Below, in pieces: positions 19,738-27,872 of a stretch of 64,000 bases of DNA. Within the stretch, counting starts at the first letter, position 1; every line of letters begins with the position of its first letter. Source of the DNA: Methanolobus zinderi (GTDB taxonomy: Archaea > Halobacteriota > Methanosarcinia > Methanosarcinales > Methanosarcinaceae); the NCBI RefSeq assembly GCF_013388255.1, contig NZ_CP058215.1, positions 2,223,332 through 2,287,331 on the forward strand, in the 5' to 3' direction. The position numbers and the translations under genes are program-made. The notes under the pieces were generated by a model that was given only the letters and a program-made list of their open reading frames with translations, ran no database searches and was not told where the DNA came from.

Positions 19738-20397
19738 CTAAATCTCTGTTACATATCCTGCGAATATATCTTCAAAGGAATCAGGATACATCTCACAGAT
19801 CCTTTCCTTATGTTGCGTGCAATGACCTGCACCTATTAACTCCATTCCTGCAAGCTGGTCATATTCCCGGCTATCATGCAGGCCTCCGATAATACCTTTA
19901 ACATCACCAAAGATAGACGCAGTATCCATTATGGATCTAAGTCCGGGATGTGAGCAACCTGCGATTACGTAGATACCTCCGCCTGATTCTAGTATCAGGG
20001 ACTGCTCTTTGATCTTGTTCCCAAGTTCTCCTGTTGTGTGAACACCCGGACACAGTTCCTGAGGACCTTTTACCTCATGGAGAACTCTACATCTTGAAGA
20101 TATCTCATTCTTTAGATTTGCAGAAAAGCCGGATGGTACATATACCTCCAGATCGGAATTCGCATTGAGTAAAGCTGGAACCCCGCCGGTATGATCCCAG
20201 TGACTATGGGATAACACAAGGATACCCACATCCTCTGGTGACAGGGAGAGCTTACTCATGTTATCCATCAGCAGATGTCCGTCCCAGCCTGTATCAAAGA
20301 GTATATTCTTTTCAGGGGATTCGATATAGCAGGAAAAGCCCCAGCCGCTCCTGAGCCCTTCTTTTGCCTGATTATCATAGACAACTGTAAGTTTCAT
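19738..20397 (-). CDS. MBL-fold hydrolase, COG1237 (dihydropterin phosphate synthase-like)
   Basis: A 219-residue metallo-beta-lactamase superfamily protein. The metal motif is SHSHWDHTGG, with later ligands in GCSHPGL and a final GAGHCTQ. This is the COG1237 type, often annotated as 7,8-dihydropterin-6-methyl-4-(beta-D-ribofuranosyl)aminobenzene-5'-phosphate synthase, a role in methanopterin biosynthesis that is not firmly established for most members. ATG 20397 starts directly at the conserved MKLTVVYDN; ATG 20406, three codons earlier, is possible because GAGGA motifs serve both. It lies 12 bases downstream of the DUF1847 gene, forming a two-gene operon. Confidence 0.87.
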   Translation of the reverse strand: MKLTVVYDNQAKEGLRSGWGFSCYIESPEKNILFDTGWDGHLLMDNMSKLSLSPEDVGILVLSHSHWDHTGGVPALLNANSDLEVYVPSGFSANLKNEISSRCRVLHEVKGPQELCPGVHTTGELGNKIKEQSLILESGGGIYVIAGCSHPGLRSIMDTASIFGDVKGIIGGLHDSREYDQLAGMELIGAGHCTQHKERICEMYPDSFEDIFAGYVTEI

Positions 20398-20409
20398 ACC
20401 AAGCATTCC

Positions 20410-20982
20410 TCATTCCTCAAGACCGAATCTTTTCTTCAGATAGTAGTTGGAATATATGGCACCTGCCGGATTATGTGCAAGCACCCTGTCCTTGACTATC
20501 AGGGTTGTAACAGGCGCAGCCGAATGCTGTGTGAAAAGTATGTCATGACCTATGCAAAGACCAATTATGATATTAAGCTGCGTCCCCTTATTTTTAAGTA
20601 TATCCGCCTGTATAATCGGATTGCATGTGGGGTCGAAATTTTCCGGACGCAGTCTCTCAAGACCATATTCCCCTTTATCAGTTCCTGAAACCTTGCAACA
20701 TACAGAAAATACCTCGAAATCGCTTTCGAGTATCTTCTGGATGGTTCTTGCTTCCTTTTCAAGACCCACACAAAAGGCAAGACCCAGTTTCTCATAGCCC
20801 ATATCCCTTGCATAAAGAATCAACTCCTCAAGCCTTGTCTTCTGCATGTAGTATCGGGCTTCGATGGAGGCGGATACCTTCATGGACTCAAGATCAGATC
20901 CCTCATAGACAGTGTCTTTTGACAGACCAACACAATCCTTGCCTTCACGACATTCCTTTTCATCACAGAATGCACATTTCAT
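20410..20982 (-). CDS. DUF1847 cysteine-rich protein
   Basis: A 190-residue protein of the DUF1847 family, recognised by the N-terminal cysteine-rich motif MKCAFCDEKEC with further cysteines, and by the later block NPIIQADILKNKGTQLN followed by GLCIGHD. The N-terminal cysteines look like a zinc or Fe-S site. Function is unknown. GGATGA lies upstream of the ATG. It is the first gene of an operon with the MBL protein. Confidence 0.85.
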   Translation of the reverse strand: MKCAFCDEKECREGKDCVGLSKDTVYEGSDLESMKVSASIEARYYMQKTRLEELILYARDMGYEKLGLAFCVGLEKEARTIQKILESDFEVFSVCCKVSGTDKGEYGLERLRPENFDPTCNPIIQADILKNKGTQLNIIIGLCIGHDILFTQHSAAPVTTLIVKDRVLAHNPAGAIYSNYYLKKRFGLEE

Positions 20983-21084
20983 TGCTCATCCACTGATCCG
21001 AATTTGTTTATGTTAAAATAGCCATCCGCAGTTAAAAATATTCCACAGACACACAAATAACTTTTGATACATGCAATTACATAA

Positions 21085-21126
21085 AAATAAAAGGCAAAGC
21101 AATTAGCCATAACATAAAATTGCTTT
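21085..21126 (-). terminator. Hairpin terminator downstream of NifX-like gene
   Basis: Read on the minus strand, AAAGCAATT pairs perfectly with AATTGCTTT across a 13-base loop and is followed by a T-rich tract (CCTTTTATTTTTATG). It lies about 60 bases after the stop of the NifX-like gene. Confidence 0.5.
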
Positions 21127-21184
21127 ACCGAAATTAGATTACCACATTGCATGGCAATTTTCTTACTTATACCTGACAAGCAAT

Positions 21185-21586
21185 TCAGCTAAGTGTGACC
21201 TGACTGTGACAGCTGCAATTGCAGCTACAGTCATCGTGACCATGGTCGTGGTCATGGCTGTCACAGTTGCCATCCTGGTTCTTTGCAAGTGCACCGGATT
21301 CCCATGCATTAATGGCATCTTTTATAGTTCCGGATGCACCAATGAAAACATCAATCCCTTTCTGCTGGAGCATCATTGCAGCACCCTTTCCGATACCTCC
21401 GCAGAGCATTATGTTCACACCGGCTCCAGCCATCAGATCAGCAGGACCTTCACCGCCATTTTTCACTACAACAGAATATTCACCGGTCTCTGTGTCAAAG
21501 ACGGTGTAGGCAGGCGCCCTTCCAAAATGCTGGCTGACTGTATCATCGATTCCGCCTTTTCCCATACATGGTACGCTTACTTTCAT
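21185..21586 (-). CDS. NifX/NifB-C family protein with His/Cys-rich tail
   Basis: A 133-residue protein of the dinitrogenase iron-molybdenum cofactor-binding family (PF02579 type). The fold runs from MKVSVPCMGKGG through QHFGRAPAYTVFD to GGIGKGAAMMLQQKGIDVFIGASGT (over residues 1 to about 95). A metal-binding C-terminus rich in His, Asp and Cys follows, including DSHDHDHGHDD and CSCNCSCH. Such proteins bind metal-sulfur clusters and are common outside nitrogen fixation. The start ATG 21586 has GTGAT upstream. No nif genes are near. The tail suggests metal storage or delivery, which is inference. Confidence 0.88.
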   Translation of the reverse strand: MKVSVPCMGKGGIDDTVSQHFGRAPAYTVFDTETGEYSVVVKNGGEGPADLMAGAGVNIMLCGGIGKGAAMMLQQKGIDVFIGASGTIKDAINAWESGALAKNQDGNCDSHDHDHGHDDCSCNCSCHSQVTLS

Positions 21587-22031
21587 GATATCACTTGACA
21601 ATTGAGTATTTATTTGAAATTTTCATCTGTATTTGAATCTGTATCAGATCAAATACATCCTTTAGGTACATAAGTGTTTAATTATAAAAGCATTATCCAA
21701 AACATATATTTATTTCTACCTGATTTCGCAAAAAGTATAGATAAAGAGAAATCAAAAAATGATGCGATAAAATCCTGCGTCTTCTTTTTTACAGGAACTC
21801 ATCTACTTCGGAAAAAAGTATGTAAGTTAAAAACAGGCAGGACTATTTTCAAAATCAAAGAACTTTACAGGAAGTTAACTTCCTATATGCTAATACTTAA
21901 ATATTTGTCTGCTTATTAGAGTAATTGAACCCCAAAGATCAGATCAAACAAAGACTGGTAAAATACGGAATTGACCAGATAAGAAAATAGTAGCATCAGG
22001 GCAGATGAAATGAAACCTTCAGGGGAATAAT
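21587..22031. other. AT-rich 445-base spacer upstream of the three-gene module
   Basis: No convincing gene is seen. A plus-strand reading frame at 21674-21919 is AT-rich, lysine and phenylalanine rich, lacks a ribosome binding site and looks spurious. A TATA-like AATACTTAAATATTTG lies near 21893-21908, which would give the downstream operon a leader of about 110 bases. That leader contains a possible hairpin (CTGGT near 21955 pairing with ACCAG near 21974). Confidence 0.4.
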
Positions 22032-23264
22032 ATGAAAACAATTGACGAAACAATGAGCATTTACCAGATATTGAGTGAACATCCCTCTTTATTAAAAATA
22101 TTCAAACAGCATGGAATGGGAAAATTCGAGAACCGGGAGGTGCTCGAAAAACTTGGCCCACTGCTGAAATTAAAAACAGCCCTGTCAATGGTATCGGTGA
22201 ACAGGGAATCGTTTATTGAGCTTTTGAATCAGGCTGTTGAGGACAATGAAGCAAAGGGAGATTTTACACTTGCGGATTCCCCGGAAAGACAAAAGGAGCT
22301 GAGCCTTCTTGCCCTCTTACCTTGCGGTATGAAAATGCCCTTTAATCGTGCACTTGATGCCTTTTCAACTGAGTACAGGGAAAAAACCGGCAATATGCTC
22401 CATTCCCTTGTAGAAGGTAATGTTAATCATGAGCTCTCCTACTATGCATATGTAGATTCGGTTACATCCATCGACGAACTGCCGGACATAATTATCAGTT
22501 CCGATATCAACAGTTTCTATCACAAACCCTTCCGGGAGAACTTTCTCAGCAAGGACTATTTCGTGAATCTTAATTCATCTCCCATGAACCGCGATCTGAA
22601 ATCAATAGATTATGCCGACCCACGCGACCAGTTCACCATGCTCTCTGCAAACCTGCTTGTTCTGGTGACAATAGATGAGCTCATGGAGGATGACAGTAAG
22701 CCGAAATCCTGGGAAGATGTTCTGAAAGAAGAAAACCGCAACAGGGTTGCCATGCGGGGAATGAACGGATTTTTCTGCAATGGAGTACTGCTTCCCTTCT
22801 ATCAGATGTACGGAATGGAAGGTATCAAAAAGCTTGCATCATCAATATATACAGGACTCCATCCATCCGAGATGGTGAAGATGATAGACAGCAAAAAAGA
22901 CGATGTACCGGCCATGTACATTATGCCCTACTTCTTTACCAGGAAGATCAAGGACAAGTCCAGTATAACCATCACCATTCCTTCAGAAGGAGCTATTGTA
23001 AGCCCGGTACAGATGCTGGTCAAGAAAAGTGCAGCGGAAAATGTAAAGGAGATCACGGATTTCCTTTGCGGAAAAGAGTTCGGCGAAGTCTCTGCCAGAG
23101 CCTTATTCCCTACAACGAATCCTGAAGTCGATAATGATCTTAAGGACATGCCACTTTACTGGATGGGATGGGAGTACCTGATGAATACCGATGTAGGATC
23201 TCTTAAAAAAGAGATAGCAGAGGTCTTCAATAAACAGTTCACCATCACCGGAGGTGTCTTTTGA
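22032..23264 (+). CDS. DUF1858-like domain fused to ABC-type substrate-binding fold, cytoplasmic
   Basis: A 410-residue protein. The N-terminal 65 residues (TMSIYQILSEHPSLLKIFKQHGM) resemble DUF1858. The rest (about 85-405) resembles a type 2 periplasmic binding protein of the iron/molybdate class, for example DIIISSDINSFYHKPFR and the C-terminal GWEYLMNTD. There is no signal peptide or lipobox, so the protein should stay in the cytoplasm, which is odd for this fold. The ATG follows GGGGAATAAT. Its stop overlaps the TTG start of the GTPase gene. It is the first gene of a module with a GTPase and an ABC-type ATPase, with no permease, and hgcAB follows. A role in binding and handing over a metal or cofactor is inference. 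Confidence 0.8.
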   Translation: MKTIDETMSIYQILSEHPSLLKIFKQHGMGKFENREVLEKLGPLLKLKTALSMVSVNRESFIELLNQAVEDNEAKGDFTLADSPERQKELSLLALLPCGMKMPFNRALDAFSTEYREKTGNMLHSLVEGNVNHELSYYAYVDSVTSIDELPDIIISSDINSFYHKPFRENFLSKDYFVNLNSSPMNRDLKSIDYADPRDQFTMLSANLLVLVTIDELMEDDSKPKSWEDVLKEENRNRVAMRGMNGFFCNGVLLPFYQMYGMEGIKKLASSIYTGLHPSEMVKMIDSKKDDVPAMYIMPYFFTRKIKDKSSITITIPSEGAIVSPVQMLVKKSAAENVKEITDFLCGKEFGEVSARALFPTTNPEVDNDLKDMPLYWMGWEYLMNTDVGSLKKEIAEVFNKQFTITGGVF

Positions 23265-23956
23265 GACTTGTCACGGTAGCAGGTCCTCCGTCATCAGGAA
23301 AAACCAGTATCATAATCAGGACAATTGAAGAACTCAGGCAGAAGGGACTGAATGTCGGTGTGGTCAAGTTCGACTGCCTCTCGGCTCAGGATGAAGAACT
23401 CTATTCAAGTTCCAATATTCCGGTCAGGACCGGGCTCTCTGGAGGGCTGTGTCCTGATCACTTCTTTGTGAGCAATATAGAGGAGGCACTTGGATGGGCA
23501 AAAGAGCGTAACTTCGATTATCTCATCACCGAGAGTGCCGGCCTCTGCAACCGTTGTTCTCCGCATATCAGAGATGTTCTGGCAATCTGTGTCATAGATA
23601 ATCTGAGTGGGGTCAATACGCCCAGAAAGATCGGTCCCATGCTAAAACTTGCAGATATCGTCGTCATTACCAAAGGGGATATTGTCTCCCAGGCAGAGCG
23701 TGAGGTCTTTGCATACAGGGTCCGACAGGTCAACCCCGGTGGAACGATAATTCATATCAATGGCGTTACGGGACAGGGTGGCTTCTATCTTGCAAAGCTT
23801 GTCGAGAAAAGCGGCTCGGTTGAGACACTTCAGGGAGCCATACTTAGATTTACCATGCCCGGAGCCCTGTGTTCGTACTGTCTCGGGGAAAGGAAGATCG
23901 GAGATGACAGGCAGATCGGTGTTTCAAAGCTCGTGAATTTCAGAGGGGATGATTAG
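23261..23956 (+). CDS. HypB/CooC-like P-loop GTPase with CxxC metal motifs
   Basis: A 231-residue P-loop protein of the HypB/UreG/CooC kind, usually metal-insertion GTPases or ATPases. Walker A is GPPSSGKTS (residues 8-16), a switch-like ESAGLCNRCSPH lies in the middle with a CxxC, and VVITKGD takes the place of the NKxD base-recognition motif. A second CxxC (CSYC) is near the C-terminus. The start is TTG 23261, set by a perfect GGAGGTG 4 bases upstream (23250-23256) and overlapping the previous stop. It is translationally coupled to both neighbours. By family it may load a metal into a client. The client is unknown, and the nearby corrinoid protein HgcA is one possibility. Confidence 0.85.
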   Translation: MRLVTVAGPPSSGKTSIIIRTIEELRQKGLNVGVVKFDCLSAQDEELYSSSNIPVRTGLSGGLCPDHFFVSNIEEALGWAKERNFDYLITESAGLCNRCSPHIRDVLAICVIDNLSGVNTPRKIGPMLKLADIVVITKGDIVSQAEREVFAYRVRQVNPGGTIIHINGVTGQGGFYLAKLVEKSGSVETLQGAILRFTMPGALCSYCLGERKIGDDRQIGVSKLVNFRGDD

Positions 23957-24971
23957 ATTGCGGACATATATGCTCCGGATGACAATAGATGAACTCATGG
24001 AGATGATGCCCTGGATAGAGGACTACTTCTCTTCTTTCGCCATCGATCCTGCCAGGTTTAGAGACAATAAGCTGGAAGAGCTGAGTTCTATAATCGGCGA
24101 AGATTATTTTGTTGAGAAAGGGAGTAGCTATTCCGATTTCATTGAAGGTTTCTTCCTGTTCATCGAGCAGGTAAGAGCACTTCAGCAGGAAAGCAGGTTC
24201 ATGGTTGAATCCCTGACAGTGCTCCCCGGAAAGGATAAAAAAGGCAAGAAGGAGTCCTTTTTGGTAGAACTTAAAAAGGGAGAGGTGACAGCTATAGTCG
24301 GTCCCACGGGATCAGGTAAATCACGCCTGCTTGCCGATATCGAATCCTTGGCGCAGGAAGATACTCCCACCGGGCGCAGGATACTGGTTGATGGCAGATC
24401 GCCAAGTGATGAGGAGCGTTTCTCAACCGAAGGACGTTTTATTGCACAGCTTTCACAGAACATGAACTTTGTCATGGACCTCAGTGTAGAGGACTTCCTG
24501 ACACTTCATGCTGAAAGCCGTATGGTCGATGAGATATCACATATCATCCGGAAAATATATGACACTGCAAACGTCCTGGCAGGGGAGACTTTCAGCCGGA
24601 ATACCCCTGTCACAGAGCTCTCAGGCGGACAGTCACGAGCACTGATGATAGCAGATACAGCACTTCTGAGTCCTGCATCCGTTGTCCTTATCGATGAGAT
24701 CGAGAACGCCGGGGTAGATAAGGTAAGATCCCTGGAACTTCTGGTAAGCAACAACAAGATCGTCCTGATAAGCACCCACGATCCCCTGCTGGCACTCTCG
24801 GCAGATCAGCGGCTGGTCATCAAGAACGGCGGAATCTCAAAACTGCTGAAGACCACAGAAGATGAGAAAAAGCACCTCAAGAGCCTTGAGAAGATAGACA
24901 GGAAGATAACTCTTTTAAGGGACCGGTTGAGGACGGGGGAAGAGATAGATTTGAGTGATCTTCCGGTTTGA
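23949..24971 (+). CDS. ABC-type ATPase with N-terminal DUF1858/ScdA-like domain
   Basis: A 340-residue soluble ATPase. The N-terminal 75 residues (TIDELMEMMPWIEDYFSSFAI) resemble the DUF1858/ScdA_N helical domains and echo the N-terminus of the first gene of this module. An ABC ATPase follows: Walker A GPTGSGKS (about 118-125), signature ELSGGQSRAL, Walker B VVLIDEIENAG and H-loop STHD. A charged coiled-coil-like tail ends the protein. The start is uncertain: ATG 23949 abuts GAGGGG, while TTG 23958 has better spacing to it. It overlaps the GTPase gene by 8 bases. There is no transmembrane partner, so an ordinary transporter is unlikely. Confidence 0.83.
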   Translation: MIRLRTYMLRMTIDELMEMMPWIEDYFSSFAIDPARFRDNKLEELSSIIGEDYFVEKGSSYSDFIEGFFLFIEQVRALQQESRFMVESLTVLPGKDKKGKKESFLVELKKGEVTAIVGPTGSGKSRLLADIESLAQEDTPTGRRILVDGRSPSDEERFSTEGRFIAQLSQNMNFVMDLSVEDFLTLHAESRMVDEISHIIRKIYDTANVLAGETFSRNTPVTELSGGQSRALMIADTALLSPASVVLIDEIENAGVDKVRSLELLVSNNKIVLISTHDPLLALSADQRLVIKNGGISKLLKTTEDEKKHLKSLEKIDRKITLLRDRLRTGEEIDLSDLPV

Positions 24972-24993
24972 TCTTTGTCTCACAAGATTGAAG

Positions 24994-25005
24994 GATAAGC
25001 TTATC
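24994..25005. promoter_or_regulatory. Perfect 12 bp palindrome between the module and hgcA
   Basis: GATAAGCTTATC is fully self-complementary. It lies 23 bases after the ATPase stop and about 127 bases before the hgcA start. It could be an operator or a fortuitous palindrome. No T-run follows, so a terminator role is not supported. Confidence 0.25.
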
Positions 25006-25131
25006 TGATTATTTCATTATCAACCATAGCAGTTGCTTTTCTATTTAGCAGATAGATATATGTGTAGCATACTTTCATAGTATTAATATTCCAGACCATC
25101 TGGATGAACTATCATTACAGAGAGAAGGAAT

Positions 25132-26208
25132 ATGGATAATAAAGATACAGGCTCATGCTGCCAACCTGACAGCAAAGCGGATACAGACCAATTTATCAGA
25201 ATGATCGATCTGAACCGGAATAGCCATGCGCCTGTGATCCGTGAAACTACAAGCACCATTTCATTCAGGGACAGATCTGACCATTTCCTTGCCCGACTGG
25301 GAGTGAACAGAATGGGCCACATCGTAGAACCCGGCATCTACAGACTGGGAAACCCTGATGCGGATTCACCGGTATTCGTCTCGGCTAATTACACACTCAG
25401 CTTCGATGCGCTACGCAGCTCACTGGCGGGTATCGACTGTTACATCCTTGTAATCGATACCAAAGGGATCAATGTATGGTGTGCTGCCGGCAAAGGAACA
25501 TTCGGCACTGCAGAGATTGTATACCGTATCAGGTGGTCAGGACTCTCAGATATAATCAAGCATAGAAACATAATTTTACCTCAGCTAAGTGCTCCGGGTG
25601 TTTCTGCACATGAAGTGAGGCGCCTGTCGGGATTTAATGTAGAATACGGACCCGTACGTGCCAGGGATCTGCCGGAGTATCTTAAAACACACACTGCAAC
25701 ACCTGAAATGCGCAGAGTCCGGTTCACCTTCCGGGAAAGACTGGTGCTGACACCCATAGAATTAACCCATATTGTTCTGCCAACATTGATCGCTGCCCTT
25801 ATTCTCTATTTGCTGGCCGGTCCTTTTGCAGCATTCATAGCAATCTTAATTGCATTTACAGGAGCTGTATTGTTCCCTGTTCTGTATCCTTTCATCCCGA
25901 CACAGGACTTTAGCACAAAAGGACTTATCCTGGGCGCAATCGTAACAATTCCTTTTGCAGCAACTATTGCAGCTGGCTCTGAGCTCCTTTTGTGGGAGAG
26001 AATAGTTGCTGTGTTAACAACATTCCTTTTAACCGCCTCAGTAACCGCATACCTTGCCCTCAATTTCACAGGTTGCACAACCCATACATCAAGAACAGGT
26101 GTCAAAAAAGAGATTTTCAGATACGTGCCTTTGATGGCACTTATGGCAGTTACGGGAATGTTACTCCTTATCATTCTCGGGATAACTCGTTTAATGGAAG
26201 TGATCTGA
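25132..26208 (+). CDS. hgcA: Mercury methylation corrinoid protein HgcA
   Basis: HgcA transfers a methyl group from its corrinoid to Hg(II), with HgcB supplying electrons. It is required for methylmercury formation in anaerobes. The 358-residue protein has the diagnostic cap-helix motif NVWCAAGK (residues 114-121); Cys117 matches the cysteine that coordinates cobalt in studied HgcA proteins. The N-terminal half (about 30-200) is the CFeSP-like corrinoid domain. The C-terminal half has five predicted membrane helices (from about 215 to 355), the known HgcA architecture. The ATG follows AGAAGGAAT. Its stop overlaps the hgcB start (TGATG). The N-terminus carries an extra cysteine pair, SCCQ, at residues 8-11. 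Confidence 0.97.
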   Translation: MDNKDTGSCCQPDSKADTDQFIRMIDLNRNSHAPVIRETTSTISFRDRSDHFLARLGVNRMGHIVEPGIYRLGNPDADSPVFVSANYTLSFDALRSSLAGIDCYILVIDTKGINVWCAAGKGTFGTAEIVYRIRWSGLSDIIKHRNIILPQLSAPGVSAHEVRRLSGFNVEYGPVRARDLPEYLKTHTATPEMRRVRFTFRERLVLTPIELTHIVLPTLIAALILYLLAGPFAAFIAILIAFTGAVLFPVLYPFIPTQDFSTKGLILGAIVTIPFAATIAAGSELLLWERIVAVLTTFLLTASVTAYLALNFTGCTTHTSRTGVKKEIFRYVPLMALMAVTGMLLLIILGITRLMEVI

Positions 26209-26498
26209 TGTTTGATTCATATAATGAGAATACTCTGCAATATTATCCTGAAAAGTGTATCAACTGTCTTATGTGCACACAGGTCTGCCCTCATGGAGTG
26301 TTCACTGGAGGAGGGGAACACGTTGAACTCAAAAGACCTTCATCGTGTATGGAATGCGGAGCATGCGCAATGAATTGTCCCGTGCAGGCAATTGAAGTTC
26401 AGAGTGGAGTTGGATGTGCCTGGGCAATGATAAGAGCAGCCCTCAGAGGTAAGGACATGGATAGTGCTGACTGTTGTTGCAACGGTGATTCTTGTTAA
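26208..26498 (+). CDS. hgcB: Mercury methylation ferredoxin HgcB
   Basis: A 96-residue ferredoxin with two [4Fe-4S] motifs, CINCLMCTQVCP and CMECGACAMNCP. The second contains the CMECGAC signature typical of HgcB. A further cysteine in VGCAW and a C-terminal cysteine cluster (CCCNGDSC) match the conserved extra cysteines that are thought to bind mercury or pass it to HgcA. The ATG at 26208 overlaps the hgcA stop, with GGAAGTGATC just upstream, so it is coupled to hgcA. Its role is electron donation to the corrinoid of HgcA. Confidence 0.97.
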   Translation: MFDSYNENTLQYYPEKCINCLMCTQVCPHGVFTGGGEHVELKRPSSCMECGACAMNCPVQAIEVQSGVGCAWAMIRAALRGKDMDSADCCCNGDSC

Positions 26499-26546
26499 TA
26501 ACTTGAGCAGGTATGCCCATTATTGATCATCCCAATTTACCAAGCA

Positions 26547-26560
26547 ATATATATACAAAT
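26547..26560 (+). promoter_or_regulatory. TATA box for uppP, probably leaderless
   Basis: AATATATATACAAA is centred about 26 bases before ATG 26578. No ribosome binding site lies between, so transcription probably begins at the start codon. Confidence 0.5.
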
Positions 26561-26577
26561 AAAGAAGATAACGCGTG

Positions 26578-27378
26578 ATGTTAACAATTTTTGAGGCGGT
26601 CATACTTGGTATCGTCCAGGGAGTGGCTGAGTGGTTACCCATAAGCAGCGAGGGAATGACATCCCTTTTGATGATAAATGTTTTCGGAAAGACGCTTGCT
26701 GAAGCCCTTCCCATCTCCATCTGGCTGCACACGGGGACACTGCTCTCTGCAACCATATATTTCAGAAAAGACATCATGGAGATCCTGAAAGATATCCCGC
26801 AATATCTGGAAAATCTGGCATCAGGTAAGAGAGAAGATCAACCGATAATCAATTTTCTTATCATTTCAACACTCCTGACCGGTCTGGTAGGCCTTCCCTT
26901 GATAATCTTTGCAACCGGAATGACAGAGATATCAGGGAAGATCGCAACTGCCCTGATCGGTCTGCTGTTGATATTCACCGGCCTGCTGCAGATAAGCGCC
27001 TCAAAAAGGGAAACAAGAAAAGAGCTGCCCTCTTTTGGAGATTCTCTTTTCACAGGAGTTGCCCAGGGATTTGCAGCACTTCCCGGCATCAGCCGTTCAG
27101 GGATCACAGTCTCATCCCTGCTTCTGAGAAACTTCAATGCCACCCAGGCGCTCAGACTGAGTTTCCTCATGAGCATACCTGCGGTACTGGCAGCAGATGT
27201 GGGGATAGCAGCAATGGGAATACTGACAATCGATATGAATTCGCTACTGGCGTTACTCTTTGCCTTTATATTCGGGATACTTACCATTGATCTCTTTATA
27301 AAGATCGCAGAGAGATTTGATTTTGCCAGATTTTGCATAGTACTTGGGTTGCTGAGTCTGCTGGCATATTTCGTATGA
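26578..27378 (+). CDS. uppP: Undecaprenyl/polyprenyl-diphosphatase, UppP/BacA family
   Basis: An integral membrane phosphatase that recycles polyprenyl diphosphate, in archaea probably for dolichyl or other lipid carriers of glycosylation. The 266-residue protein has about eight hydrophobic segments and both family motifs: GIVQGVAEWLPISSEG (residues 11-26, with glutamate 18) and PGISRSG near residue 168. The usual phenylalanine and histidine of the first motif are changed to W and M, as in other archaeal copies. ATG 26578 is preferred; GTG 26575 is the adjacent alternative. A TATA box about 26 bases upstream suggests a leaderless mRNA. Confidence 0.9.
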   Translation: MLTIFEAVILGIVQGVAEWLPISSEGMTSLLMINVFGKTLAEALPISIWLHTGTLLSATIYFRKDIMEILKDIPQYLENLASGKREDQPIINFLIISTLLTGLVGLPLIIFATGMTEISGKIATALIGLLLIFTGLLQISASKRETRKELPSFGDSLFTGVAQGFAALPGISRSGITVSSLLLRNFNATQALRLSFLMSIPAVLAADVGIAAMGILTIDMNSLLALLFAFIFGILTIDLFIKIAERFDFARFCIVLGLLSLLAYFV

Positions 27379-27391
27379 GGGTTTTAAATTC

Positions 27392-27407
27392 ATTCCCATA
27401 TGGGAAT
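27392..27407. promoter_or_regulatory. Perfect 16 bp palindrome upstream of DUF134 gene, candidate operator
   Basis: ATTCCCATATGGGAAT is a perfect palindrome. It directly abuts a TATA-like TTATTTAATAAATT (27407-27420) and lies 58 bases before the DUF134 ATG. In archaea the position just upstream of TATA suits an activator, or a repressor blocking factor TFB. DUF134 proteins have an HTH, so autoregulation is a natural guess. Confidence 0.5.
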
Positions 27408-27464
27408 TATTTAATAAATTTTACTGATAAGTTTTAAGTACTCAAATCTCCTTCATGAAAACTA

Positions 27465-27776
27465 ATGAAATGCAGAGGCAGACCTAAGTCTCCAAGAAGA
27501 GTCGGCTGTTCTCCTGAAGTGCTTTACTTCAAACCTAGGGGAGTACCGCTAAAGGAACTTGATACCGTATCCCTTGCAATCGAAGAACTGGAAGCCTTAA
27601 GACTTGTGGATGTTGAAGGGATGACACAGGAAGATGCAGCTTTTACAATGGGCATTTCAAGACGTGCTTTCTGGAAAGACCTGAAAAGTGCAAGAAAGAA
27701 AGTAGCACTGGCACTCACCACCGGAAAGGCCATAGAAATAGCAAATGAGAGTCCTGTTGATACCGGAAAAGAATAG
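27465..27776 (+). CDS. DUF134 family HTH protein
   Basis: A 103-residue DUF134 protein, a putative DNA-binding regulator. The N-terminal [18 protein letters not shown] is diagnostic, and a sigma-70 region 4-like HTH follows ([24 protein letters not shown] in two parts, about 52-75). No clear ribosome binding site precedes the ATG. A TATA-like TTTAAGTA lies about 30 bases upstream and another AT-rich box lies further up. It is 96 bases before an Mrp/NBP35 Fe-S carrier on the same strand; DUF134 genes are frequently found with such Fe-S or NifX-like genes. The target is unknown. Confidence 0.9.
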   Translation: MKCRGRPKSPRRVGCSPEVLYFKPRGVPLKELDTVSLAIEELEALRLVDVEGMTQEDAAFTMGISRRAFWKDLKSARKKVALALTTGKAIEIANESPVDTGKE

Positions 27777-27872
27777 CAATGATTCTTATTCAGATAAGGA
27801 TTATTCGACCAGACATTAAACAGAACGATTACAATTCATACACAATTCATAATTTATCACAGAGGAGATCAA

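Noticed and set aside
21674-21919. An 81-codon plus-strand reading frame in the spacer upstream of the three-gene module
   Set aside because: AT-rich, lysine and phenylalanine heavy composition, no ribosome binding site and no family resemblance. It looks like chance in an AT-rich spacer.
21955-21979. A riboswitch in the leader of the three-gene module
   Set aside because: A single 5 bp hairpin is visible, but nothing that matches the cobalamin or molybdenum cofactor riboswitch consensus.
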